Positions 18,598-25,985 of a DNA stretch of 64,000 nucleotides are shown in pieces. Within the stretch, counting starts at the first letter, position 1; the number at the start of each line of letters is the position of its first letter. The translations under genes were made by a program, and so were the position numbers. The notes below the pieces were generated by a model. That model saw only the letters and a list, made by a program, of their open reading frames with translations. It had not been told where the DNA came from and did not search any database. The stretch covers positions 1,364,001 through 1,428,000 of the forward strand of contig JAUJEB010000001.1 of the NCBI GenBank assembly GCA_030442055.1, written 5' to 3'. Source of the DNA: Agaribacillus aureus. GTDB lineage: Bacteria > Bacteroidota > Bacteroidia > Cytophagales > Cyclobacteriaceae.

Positions 18598-19923
18598 TTA
18601 AGCGGCAATAGCACCTGCTATCGTAGCGGTAAGCATACAAGCCAATGTCGCGGCCAACAGCGCTTTCATTCCAAGCTTGGACAAATTACTTTGTTGATTT
18701 GGCGCCATACCACCAATGCCTCCGATTTGAATAGCGATAGAGCTGAAATTTGAAAAGCCACATAATACATAAGTAGCGATGATCAAAGGTTTACCGCTCA
18801 GCACATTGGTGGTTTGGGTAGGATCAATCATCACCGATAAGTCTTCGTAGGCGATAAACTCGTTGATTACCGTCTTCTGACCGATGAGACTGCCTACTCG
18901 TAAAGTCTCACTCCATTCCACGCCCATAATAAAGGCAAAGAGACGAAAGACCTGTCCCAGCATATATTGTAGTGAAAACCCTTCAAATTGTCCATTTGTT
19001 GAGCTTATTACATATTCATTTAACCCGGTATATTCGCCAACAACACCCACAAAAAAACCATTTAGCGCATAAATGATAGCAATAAATGCCAGTAACATGG
19101 CGCCAATATTTGCCGCCAGCTTAAGTCCCATCGTAGTGCCATTTGATAACGCATCAATAAAATTCACGCCGATGCTTTCTTTACTTACCCGTAGTTTTGA
19201 ATCGATATTTTCCGGATGGGCTTCTGGTATAATAATTTTTGCAACTACAATTGCCCCGGGCGCATTCATAATCGAGGCGCTGAGTAAATAGGCGGCAAAT
19301 TTAGTCTGTTCATCAATATTCTCACCGCCTAACAGGGAAACGTAAGCGGCCAAAACGGCTCCGGCCATTGTTGCCATGCCCCCCGTCATTAAACACATCA
19401 ATTCAGATTTGGTCATCTTAGGCACAAAAGGCCTTACCAGTAGCGGCGCCTCGGTTTGGCCCAGAAAAATATTTCCCGCTGCCGACATACTTTCAGCGCC
19501 GGACAGTCCCATCGTCCTGGCCATTATCCATGCAATGCCGTACACGATTTTTTGCAAAATCCCCAAATAATATAGTCCTGTTGAAACGGCTGAAAAAAAT
19601 ATTACGGTAGGCAGTACCTGAAAGGCAAATATAAACCCAAGGCTGTGCCTTGCCTGCTGGTCTTCAAAACTATTTTTAGCCAGGTCAGCAAAAAGAAACA
19701 ACGCACCATCCCTGGCATATCCTAAAAAAGTCACAAATCCATAACTCACTGCCTCAAAGATTCTGGTGACAAAAGGAACCTGTGTGACCAGCAAGCCAAA
19801 AATAATTTGAAGCGAAACGCCAATACCCACTAATTTCCAGTCAATTCTTTTTTTATCCGTTGAGAACAGATAAGCCACACCCAACAGCACCACGATACCA
19901 AGTAAACCTCTGAGGTAATCCAT
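18598..19923 (-). CDS. Concentrative nucleoside transporter, NupC/CNT family
   Basis: A 441-residue inner-membrane transporter with roughly ten hydrophobic segments. CNT motifs are clear: G-x-x-x-G-Q-T-E-A-P-L-L-V-R-P (S-A-A-G-N-I-F-L-G-Q-T-E-A-P, near residue 149), M-T-G-G-M-A-T-M-A-G-A-V-L-A-A-Y (near 179), S-I-M-N-A-P-G-A-I-V (near 215) and Y-V-L-C-G-F-S-N-F-S-S-I-A-I-Q-I-G-G (near 384). It imports nucleosides with sodium or protons. It lies 79 bases downstream of the bifunctional-nuclease gene in the same direction, with a possible attenuating hairpin between. Confidence 0.93.
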   Translation of the reverse strand: MDYLRGLLGIVVLLGVAYLFSTDKKRIDWKLVGIGVSLQIIFGLLVTQVPFVTRIFEAVSYGFVTFLGYARDGALFLFADLAKNSFEDQQARHSLGFIFAFQVLPTVIFFSAVSTGLYYLGILQKIVYGIAWIMARTMGLSGAESMSAAGNIFLGQTEAPLLVRPFVPKMTKSELMCLMTGGMATMAGAVLAAYVSLLGGENIDEQTKFAAYLLSASIMNAPGAIVVAKIIIPEAHPENIDSKLRVSKESIGVNFIDALSNGTTMGLKLAANIGAMLLAFIAIIYALNGFFVGVVGEYTGLNEYVISSTNGQFEGFSLQYMLGQVFRLFAFIMGVEWSETLRVGSLIGQKTVINEFIAYEDLSVMIDPTQTTNVLSGKPLIIATYVLCGFSNFSSIAIQIGGIGGMAPNQQSNLSKLGMKALLAATLACMLTATIAGAIAA

Positions 19924-19950
19924 AGATTAAGATTAAGTGCATGCTAAAAA

Positions 19951-19980
19951 TAAAAAAAGCCTTACCTTCCGGAAAGACTT
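19951..19980 (-). terminator. Leftward terminator or attenuator between the nuclease gene and nupC-like gene
   Basis: On the minus strand AAGTCTT and AAGGCTT form a 7-bp stem with one G-U pair and a 10-base loop, followed by a TTTTTTT run. The stop of the nuclease gene is 23 bases upstream. Confidence 0.65.
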
Positions 19981-20002
19981 TTCCTGTAAATATTGTTTGC
20001 CG

Positions 20003-20608
20003 CTAGTTTCTCTTATTGATCTCGTCTCTTATCTTGGCAGCCTCTTCATAGTTTTCCTTTTTCAGAGCCGCATCCAACAGCTCTTGTAGCTTTTCTACGG
20101 TAAGGTCTTTGAATTCTTTAGATTCTTTCTTTTCTTTTTTCACAACTGACTTTTTAATCTCCGGTGCTTTTTCCCGATCCGCATCCTCCTCTTCCTCATC
20201 AGACAGTACAATTCCTGCTTCGGAAAGTATGGTTTCATAGGTATAAATAGGCACGTTAAACCTTAATCCTATGGCTATGGCGTCAGACGGCCTTGCATCT
20301 ATCTCAATAACATCTCCTCCGTTATCGCAGACAATTTTAGCGAAGAACACACCTTCCTTTAAATCGGAAATCACAATTTCATTAATCTTGAAATCAAAAT
20401 TATGTGCAAAAGATTTAAACAGATCGTGAGTCATAGGTCTGTTGGGAATTATTTTTTCAATCTCAATAGCGATTGCCTGAGCTTCAAACATTCCAATGAT
20501 AATTGGCAATCGCCTGTTTCCCTCGGTTTCTCCCAGCACCAAAGCAAACGAACCTGATTGCGATTGGCTGGAGGAAAGACCTAAAATCTCAAGTTTAATT
20601 TTATCCAC
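20003..20608 (-). CDS. Bifunctional nuclease (BFN/DUF151) domain protein with C-terminal UVR motif
   Basis: A 201-residue protein. Residues 1-135 form the BFN domain: L-V-L-G-E-x-E-G-N-R-R-L-P-I-I-I-G near residue 24, I-V-S-D-L-K-E-G-V-F-F-A-K-I near 80 and I-D-A-R-P-S-D-A-I-A-I-G-L-R near 104, the invariant core. A charged linker (residues 140-175) leads to a UvrB/UvrC-type helical hairpin (E-K-L-Q-E-L-L-D-A-A-L-K-K-E-N-Y-E-E-A-A). BFN proteins from plants and Thermotoga have been described as nucleases, but the bacterial role is not settled. The order nuclease then nucleoside importer may be functional salvage. A -7 element lies 22 bases before the start. Confidence 0.88.
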   Translation of the reverse strand: MDKIKLEILGLSSSQSQSGSFALVLGETEGNRRLPIIIGMFEAQAIAIEIEKIIPNRPMTHDLFKSFAHNFDFKINEIVISDLKEGVFFAKIVCDNGGDVIEIDARPSDAIAIGLRFNVPIYTYETILSEAGIVLSDEEEEDADREKAPEIKKSVVKKEKKESKEFKDLTVEKLQELLDAALKKENYEEAAKIRDEINKRN

Positions 20609-20629
20609 GCTTACGAAAGTTGGCTAACA

Positions 20630-20637
20630 CAAACATA
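20630..20637 (-). promoter_or_regulatory. -7 element of the bifunctional nuclease gene
   Basis: TATGTTTG on the minus strand matches TAnnTTTG and lies between the etf terminator and the ATG at 20608. No clear -33 box is seen. Confidence 0.45.
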
Positions 20638-20642
20638 CCAAA

Positions 20643-20692
20643 TTAAAAAAAAACAGGTAAGTATCTAAATAAATATTTTTACCTACCTGTTT
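20643..20692 (-). terminator. Terminator of the etfB-etfA operon
   Basis: AAACAGGTA (20651-20659) and TACCTGTTT (20684-20692) form a perfect 9-bp stem. On the minus strand it is followed by about ten T residues. It lies 20 bases after the etfA stop codon. Confidence 0.88.
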
Positions 20693-20712
20693 TAATATAA
20701 CAATGTATTTTA

Positions 20713-21669
20713 TTAATTACTATTTTTTAAAGCTTCAGTTAGCTTTGGAACCACCTCAAAGGCATCTCCGACAATACCATAATCCGCTGCTTTGAAAAAA
20801 GGCGCTTCTCCATCTTTGTTAATGACCACAATAATTTTTGAAGAGTTGACACCGGCTAAATGCTGGATCGCACCGGAGATTCCAATAGCAATGTAAAGGT
20901 TGGGACTTACTTTAATACCGGTTTGTCCTACGTGTTCATGGTGAGGTCTCCATTCCATATCAGAAACCGGTTTGCTGCAACCTGTGGCGGCGCCCAAGGT
21001 ATCTGCCAACGCTTCGATCATACCCCAGTTTTCAGGTCCTTTCAATCCCCGCCCGCCGGAAACTACAATTTCTGCCTCCGGCAGCAGGATAGTGCCTGTT
21101 GCCTTTTCGGTACCGGTGATGGTGGCATTAAAGTCGGTATCCTTGATAGTCGGCATAAAACTCTCTACGGTAGCCTGCCCACCATCTTCTTTTACTGCCA
21201 CCGCATTTTTTTTAATGGCAATCACCTTATTATCGCCCGACATTTCTACAATAGCGAAAGCTTTACCGGTATATATACTTCTCTTTACTTTAAAACCAGC
21301 CGAGGTGTCAGGAAGATCCACGACATTGGAAGCAAGAGAAGCGGAAGTCTTAACCGCTACCCTTGCAGCAACCGCATCCCCCAGGGATGACTTGGCTAAA
21401 ACCACGATGGTAGCACCTTCCTTTTCCTTGGCCTCTGCAATGGCTGATGCATAAGCCTGTATTATTCCCTGATTGAATTTCTCGTCGGCCACATGCAGTA
21501 CCTTTTGCGCTCCCGCCTTTCCCACGTTTTGCAGTTCATCGACCTGTACATTGCTTCCAAAAGCAATGGCTGAAACACTATCACCCAAATGTGCCGCATA
21601 GGATACAGCTTCAAGTGATGATTTTTTAACGACGCCCTCGTCGTGCTCAATAAAAACTAATATCGACAT
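20713..21669 (-). CDS. etfA: Electron transfer flavoprotein subunit alpha
   Basis: A 318-residue FAD-binding subunit of ETF, which takes electrons from acyl-CoA and other dehydrogenases to the respiratory chain. The C-terminal FAD domain has the signature block V-V-S-G-G-R-G-L-K-G-P-E-N-W (near residue 204), K-P-V-S-D-M-E-W-R-P-H-H-E-H-V-G-Q-T-G (near 236) and Y-I-A-I-G-I-S-G-A-I-Q-H-L-A-G (near 262), all standard. The N-terminal domain is the ETF alpha/beta fold. It follows etfB by 44 bases and is closed by a strong terminator. No ETF:quinone oxidoreductase gene is in the window. Confidence 0.97.
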   Translation of the reverse strand: MSILVFIEHDEGVVKKSSLEAVSYAAHLGDSVSAIAFGSNVQVDELQNVGKAGAQKVLHVADEKFNQGIIQAYASAIAEAKEKEGATIVVLAKSSLGDAVAARVAVKTSASLASNVVDLPDTSAGFKVKRSIYTGKAFAIVEMSGDNKVIAIKKNAVAVKEDGGQATVESFMPTIKDTDFNATITGTEKATGTILLPEAEIVVSGGRGLKGPENWGMIEALADTLGAATGCSKPVSDMEWRPHHEHVGQTGIKVSPNLYIAIGISGAIQHLAGVNSSKIIVVINKDGEAPFFKAADYGIVGDAFEVVPKLTEALKNSN

Positions 21670-21713
21670 TTCTTAATATCTGGCTTTTTCAAAAATCAAT
21701 ATTTGCAGCGGTA

Positions 21714-22451
21714 TTAAATTACCTTTGCTTCATTTTTTAATAGGTCAACCAACTCTGACACATTGTCCGGATCAACCATTTTAACAGCATTCTTTTCCGC
21801 AGGAAGTTCAAAAGATTCCAATGCTGTTTTTTTCTCGTTGTCGGATGGTTCAATCACATTGAGGGGTTTTGTCCTTGCTGACATAATACCTCGCATGTTT
21901 GGAATTTTCCACTCGGCTATCGGTTCCTGGCAGCCGGCTACGAATGGCAGGCCTATTTCCAGGGATTCTTTCCCGCCTTCAATTTCTCTTGAAATTTTGG
22001 CTGTATTACCTTCTATATCCAATTGCATAACTGGTGAAACCGAAGGCAAATCCAGTAATTCTCCAACCATGCCGTGCACCTGCCCCCCATTAAAATCAAT
22101 AGACTCTCGTCCCATTAATATCAAATCATAACCTCCGTCTTTTGCAACATCGGCAATTTGCTTCGCAACAAAAAATGAATCTGTTGGCTCAGCATTAATA
22201 CGAATAGCTTCATCGGCGCCAATGGCCAATGCTTTCCTGATAGTTGGTTCTGTTTCGGCACCACCAACGTTCAAAACCGTCACCGAAGCACTGTGTGTCT
22301 CCTTTAGTTCTACCGCTCTGGCCAGTGCATAGTCGTCGTATGGACCAATGATGAATTGAACACCTGAAATATCAAATTTTGTATTGTTCTCGGTAAAAGA
22401 TATTTTAGATGTTGTATCCGGAACGTGGGTGATACAAACTAATATTTTCAT
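21714..22451 (-). CDS. etfB: Electron transfer flavoprotein subunit beta
   Basis: A 245-residue AMP-binding subunit that pairs with EtfA. The start M-K-I-L-V-C-I-T-H-V-P-D-T, the D-D-Y-A-L-A-R-A-V-E-L-K-E segment near residue 39, G-A-D-E-A-I-R-I near 78 and L-I-L-M-G-R-E-S-I-D-F-N-G-G-Q-V near 112 are typical. It is the first gene of the etfB-etfA operon. A -7-like TATCTTCG (minus strand, 22487-22494) lies 35 bases before the ATG in the 76-base divergent gap shared with the TPR gene. Confidence 0.97.
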   Translation of the reverse strand: MKILVCITHVPDTTSKISFTENNTKFDISGVQFIIGPYDDYALARAVELKETHSASVTVLNVGGAETEPTIRKALAIGADEAIRINAEPTDSFFVAKQIADVAKDGGYDLILMGRESIDFNGGQVHGMVGELLDLPSVSPVMQLDIEGNTAKISREIEGGKESLEIGLPFVAGCQEPIAEWKIPNMRGIMSARTKPLNVIEPSDNEKKTALESFELPAEKNAVKMVDPDNVSELVDLLKNEAKVI

Positions 22452-22527
22452 AAGTGAATTAAATTATTTTTCCATTTAATTTCGGACGAAGATAGTAATA
22501 AAAAAGGAAATTAGAATCGAAATAACT

Positions 22528-22857
22528 ATGAATTCTGAAAGACTCAAACAGCTTTTTGACTTTTTGGAGGATGATCCCCAAGATTCATTCACCATTTATG
22601 CTATCGCCCTGGAATACATGGAAGAAGCCCCTGAAAAAGCCAAATTGTACTTTGATCGCCTGCTGGAAAAACATCCTGAATACCTGCCTACTTATTACCA
22701 GGCAGCACTTCTCTACCAATCTATACATGAATTTGATAAGGCTAAGACAATATTTGAAGCAGGCATAAAACTCGCCCATAAAAAAAATAACCTTCTGGCT
22801 AAAAGAGAGCTGGAAAACGCACTTAATAACCTGTTGTTTGATGACGAGGATGATTAA
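22528..22857 (+). CDS. Small tetratricopeptide-repeat protein
   Basis: A 109-residue cytoplasmic protein made of three helical pairs with TPR spacing: D-P-Q-D-S-F-T-I-Y-A-I-A-L-E-Y (near residue 16), A-K-L-Y-F-D-R-L-L-E-K-H-P-E-Y-L-P-T-Y-Y-Q-A-A-L-L-type repeat (near 38) and A-K-T-I-F-E-A-G-I-K-L-A near 72. It ends in an acidic tail (D-D-E-D-D). Such small TPR proteins usually mediate protein contacts. It is divergent from etfB by 76 bases; partner and role unknown. Confidence 0.8.
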   Translation: MNSERLKQLFDFLEDDPQDSFTIYAIALEYMEEAPEKAKLYFDRLLEKHPEYLPTYYQAALLYQSIHEFDKAKTIFEAGIKLAHKKNNLLAKRELENALNNLLFDDEDD

Positions 22858-23356
22858 ACCTATTCTTTGGCATCGCTCATCCTGGATAAAATATTTTGTC
22901 GAAAAACGTATAATCTCACTCAGATCTTATTGAAAACATGTAATAACATCCTCCAGCCTTTGAAAAAGTCAGGTCTGTTTCCCCTCTGTGTTGGAGCACA
23001 TAAATTAACCTTGTTTTGCTGAGAATGCCAATTTCCTTTAGACCGGGTAATATTAAAATACAGTGAAGATTACCGACATTTCATGGTTTAATTGTATTTA
23101 ACCAATAATAATTGCCCTAATTATCTCGCTTTTGCAGCATTTTTTAACCACAAAAGCAACAAATGTAAGATTAATAGACTTTTCCATAAAGTAATTTAGG
23201 CGGGTACGAAGTTAATTTGTATTGCATTGATTTTTTATAGCCTATTAGTAGCTGTTAATCAGTGACTACATTGTGTTCTATTAAAGGATTTGATTTGCGC
23301 TGTGAAGTGGGGTTACTGGCTATAAAGAAATTAAGGATTTGGAAAAAATTTTAGGT
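22858..23356. other. Gene-free stretch upstream of the OmpA-like gene
   Basis: 499 bases with no supported ORF or RNA. A 7-bp inverted repeat, GCTTTTG/CAAAAGC, spans roughly 23131-23160. A -7-like TTGATTTG near 23290 is one base from consensus. Most of it is AT-rich and looks like spacer plus the promoter of the next gene. Confidence 0.5.
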
Positions 23357-24643
23357 ATGAGTTTAAAGATTATTAAAACTACATTTTTAATTTTCATCAC
23401 CAGCCATATGGCTTGCTATGGCAGCAAGACCAATGATCACCTGGCTAATATATATCAACATTTAGCCAAAGCCGCTGACTCCACCAACAAATTTGTACCC
23501 GGAACTTCCCAATTAAAAGAAGGACACTATGTAGTGGTCGGGGCATTTGCAAAGCATAGCAATGCCGTAAATTATACGGAATATATTATAAATAAGGGCT
23601 ATGACACCAACTACGGTGTTAGGAATGATAAGGATTATTATTATGTATATCTATACCATTCCAATACCTGGGAGCAAGCAGTAAAAAAGACTTACCAGGT
23701 AAGAGAAGATGTTGAATTGCATGATGCCTGGGTGATGAGAGTTGGCACCAACGAAAATATCCGGATCCCCGAAGAGGAATTACAAAAAGCCCATGAAGCT
23801 ATCGCAGCCAATCATCAGGTTGACGAGCCTGACGTATTGGAAAAGCCCGAAGAAGCGACAGAGGAGCCGGCAGTAACCGAAGAAGCAGCGTCGGATAATA
23901 GTGAGGTTAAAAAGGAAAAAATAGAAGGTGATTACATATTATTTGCCAATACCTACCGTAGTAAGGATAAAAAGCCATTGCCAACCAATATCCAGCTGGT
24001 AGATAATCAAAGAGCCAAACTAATACGGCAAATTAAATCAAACGAACTTCAGGGAATTTGGGATCCGAGAAACGGCACATCTTCAGTGAAACTAATTTGT
24101 GGCCTGTTTGGCTACCGGAAACTCGAACATGATATCAAGCTGAAAGAGCCTTTAACCGACAGTACTCGGAGTTTTATAAAAATAGAGGATGGTGTCATTA
24201 ATATCGACTTTAAAATGGAAAGGCTTAAGCCGGGAGACATTGCCGTTATGTATAATGTCTATTTCTTTAATGATGCTGCAATTATGCGACCTGAGTCAAA
24301 GTTCGAGGTGAACAGCCTGCTGGAAATGCTTGAGGAAAATGAAAAGATGAAAATAAAAATTCACGGTCATACCAATGGTGGCAAACCGGGAAGAATTGTC
24401 AAGTTAGGCAAAGACCAAAAAAACTTCTTCAGCATGTCCAAAGAAAATATCGAGGGCTTTGGCACCGCTAAAGACCTGTCAGCAGAAAGAGGGGAAGCTA
24501 TAAAAAGATATTTGATAGAAAACGGTATTAATGAAAAGAGACTATTTGTTAAGGGATGGGGTGGCAAGAGGATGTTATATGACAGAAATACACCCCAGGC
24601 GAAAAAAAATATAAGGGTTGAAATAGAAATTCTACAAGATTAA
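23357..24643 (+). CDS. Envelope protein with SPOR-like and OmpA-like peptidoglycan-binding domains
   Basis: A 428-residue exported protein. The start is taken at the ATG giving M-S-L-K-I-I-K-T-T-F-L-I-F-I-T-S (signal peptide); a TTG six codons upstream is an alternative. Residues about 58-135 form a SPOR-like domain (H-Y-V-V-V-G-A-F-A-K-H-S-N-A, ending A-W-V-M-R-V). A Glu/Pro linker follows (about 150-190). A C-terminal OmpA domain (about 305-428) has I-K-I-H-G-H-T-N-G-G, L-S-A-E-R-G-E-A-I-K-R-Y-L and G-W-G-G-K-R, then R-V-E-I-E-I. Both domains bind cell wall, so it probably tethers an envelope machine to peptidoglycan. A terminator follows. Confidence 0.85.
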   Translation: MSLKIIKTTFLIFITSHMACYGSKTNDHLANIYQHLAKAADSTNKFVPGTSQLKEGHYVVVGAFAKHSNAVNYTEYIINKGYDTNYGVRNDKDYYYVYLYHSNTWEQAVKKTYQVREDVELHDAWVMRVGTNENIRIPEEELQKAHEAIAANHQVDEPDVLEKPEEATEEPAVTEEAASDNSEVKKEKIEGDYILFANTYRSKDKKPLPTNIQLVDNQRAKLIRQIKSNELQGIWDPRNGTSSVKLICGLFGYRKLEHDIKLKEPLTDSTRSFIKIEDGVINIDFKMERLKPGDIAVMYNVYFFNDAAIMRPESKFEVNSLLEMLEENEKMKIKIHGHTNGGKPGRIVKLGKDQKNFFSMSKENIEGFGTAKDLSAERGEAIKRYLIENGINEKRLFVKGWGGKRMLYDRNTPQAKKNIRVEIEILQD

Positions 24644-24665
24644 CTGGTATAACTTTTTCAAAACC

Positions 24666-24690
24666 AAGCCATCTATTGATGGCTTTTTTT
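24666..24690 (+). terminator. Rho-independent terminator after the OmpA-like gene
   Basis: AAGCCATC (24666-24673) and GATGGCTT (24678-24685) form a perfect 8-bp stem with a 4-base loop and run into TTTTTTT. A -7-like TATTTTTG (24690-24697) for the next gene begins at its end. Confidence 0.9.
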
Positions 24691-24728
24691 ATTTTTGCAT
24701 GTGGACAAATAAAACTAACCTTTTCTCA

Positions 24729-25484
24729 ATGTGTTTAATACTATTTTCCTATAACGATCACCCTGCTTATAAACTGGTGTTAGCAGCCAATAGAGACGAG
24801 TTTTATGGCCGCCCCACTAAAAACGCCGGCTGGTGGGATGATCAACCGAATTTATTGGGGGGGAAAGATCTCAAAGAGCAAGGAAGTTGGCTAGCCATCA
24901 CAAGAGATGGGAAATTTGCCGCCATTACCAATTACCGGGACCCAAAGCACATTAAAGCCGATGCCCCTACCCGCGGTAAATTAGTAACTGATTTTTTGTT
25001 AAATGATCATACCCCAGAAGATTATTTAAAGAACCTCCAGGAGTCCGGATCCCTGTATAACGGATTCAACCTGATTTTTGGACATCAAAATGAAATATTC
25101 TATTATACCAATGCCACAAACTTTTACGATAAATTAGCACCAGGCACCTATGGACTAAGCAATGCACTGCTCGATACACCATGGCCAAAAGTCGTAAAAG
25201 GCAAAAACAAATTTAATAATCTGTTAAAAGCCAACCACGATTTTCCCGTTGAGCACGCCATTAAGGATCTAAGAGATAACCATCTTGCCCCGGACCAGGA
25301 ATTACCTGATACCGGAATTGGTATTGAAAAGGAAAGGCAGTTATCTTCTATGTTTATAGAAATGTCAGGATACGGTACCCGCTGCACTACTGTAATTACC
25401 ATCGATAAGCAAAACGAGGTCCGGTTTAAGGAAGTGTCATACATTCCCGAAAACGATTTTTCAACCTCCTTTAAAATAAGTTGA
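24729..25484 (+). CDS. NRDE (TANGO2-like) family protein
   Basis: A 251-residue protein. The start is set at the ATG encoding M-C-L-I-L-F-S-Y, since the family begins with Met-Cys and the Cys becomes N-terminal. The name-giving N-R-D-E motif appears in V-L-A-A-N-R-D-E-F-Y-G-R-P-T (near residue 23), followed by W-W-D-D and a G-S-W-L-A-I-T segment, all standard. The fold is related to Ntn hydrolases. TANGO2 proteins are linked to lipid and haem handling in eukaryotes, but the bacterial function is not established. The promoter probably overlaps the preceding terminator (TATTTTTG). It converges with the next small gene. Confidence 0.9.
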   Translation: MCLILFSYNDHPAYKLVLAANRDEFYGRPTKNAGWWDDQPNLLGGKDLKEQGSWLAITRDGKFAAITNYRDPKHIKADAPTRGKLVTDFLLNDHTPEDYLKNLQESGSLYNGFNLIFGHQNEIFYYTNATNFYDKLAPGTYGLSNALLDTPWPKVVKGKNKFNNLLKANHDFPVEHAIKDLRDNHLAPDQELPDTGIGIEKERQLSSMFIEMSGYGTRCTTVITIDKQNEVRFKEVSYIPENDFSTSFKIS

Positions 25485-25535
25485 CTCCCGTAAAGTCATC
25501 GAACGCTGATCGCTAAACTGAAATAGGATTTGCGT

Positions 25536-25802
25536 TTAGGCAACAGGCTCTCTTTTTCGTCTGAAAGTAATGGGTACGTATTCCTCTGTGGGGAGGCCAA
25601 TTTGGTATAAGCCCCAATCTCCGTTGTAAGTTTCGATAATCTCTCTTAAACATTCAACGCGTTTGTGCTCAGGAGACTTGCAATCTTTCCAATAGAAAAT
25701 CTCTACCCGATAGTTGTATTGTTGTTTGATACCATTGATCTTGACTTCTACCTCAATCTCCTGTTCACCGGAAATCTGGGGAATTTGAATAGCAATGCTC
25801 AT
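25536..25802 (-). CDS. Small protein of unknown function
   Basis: An 88-residue soluble protein. The ATG at 25802 gives M-S-I-A-I-Q-I-P-Q; an upstream in-frame extension of 18 codons is unlikely. It consists of beta strands with alternating charge (E-I-E-V-E-V-K-I-N-G-I-K-Q-Q-Y-N-Y-R-V-E-I-F-Y-W near residue 14), a K-S-P-E-H-K-R-V-E-C-L-R-E-I-I helix, and an end rich in Arg/Lys (F-R-R-K-R-E-P). No family is recognised. Its codon use looks like its neighbours', which supports a real gene. It is convergent with the NRDE gene. Confidence 0.6.
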   Translation of the reverse strand: MSIAIQIPQISGEQEIEVEVKINGIKQQYNYRVEIFYWKDCKSPEHKRVECLREIIETYNGDWGLYQIGLPTEEYVPITFRRKREPVA

Positions 25803-25985
25803 AGTAATTTTTTTTACATATACAATAAGAATATGGTTACCAGAAAAAATGCACAACTAACATGCCACAAGATTAAGAATATGATTAACAGATAGTTACA
25901 AAAATTTGCACTTCGTAATATTGTTCAAAATTGTGCACAGGTTGTTTCATCTTTAAACACCCGGACGATAAAAAATAAAGTCTTA

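Noticed and set aside
20860-21454. Two overlapping rightward frames of 160-176 codons in etfA
   Set aside because: They are shadows of etfA, whose FAD-binding motifs are intact.
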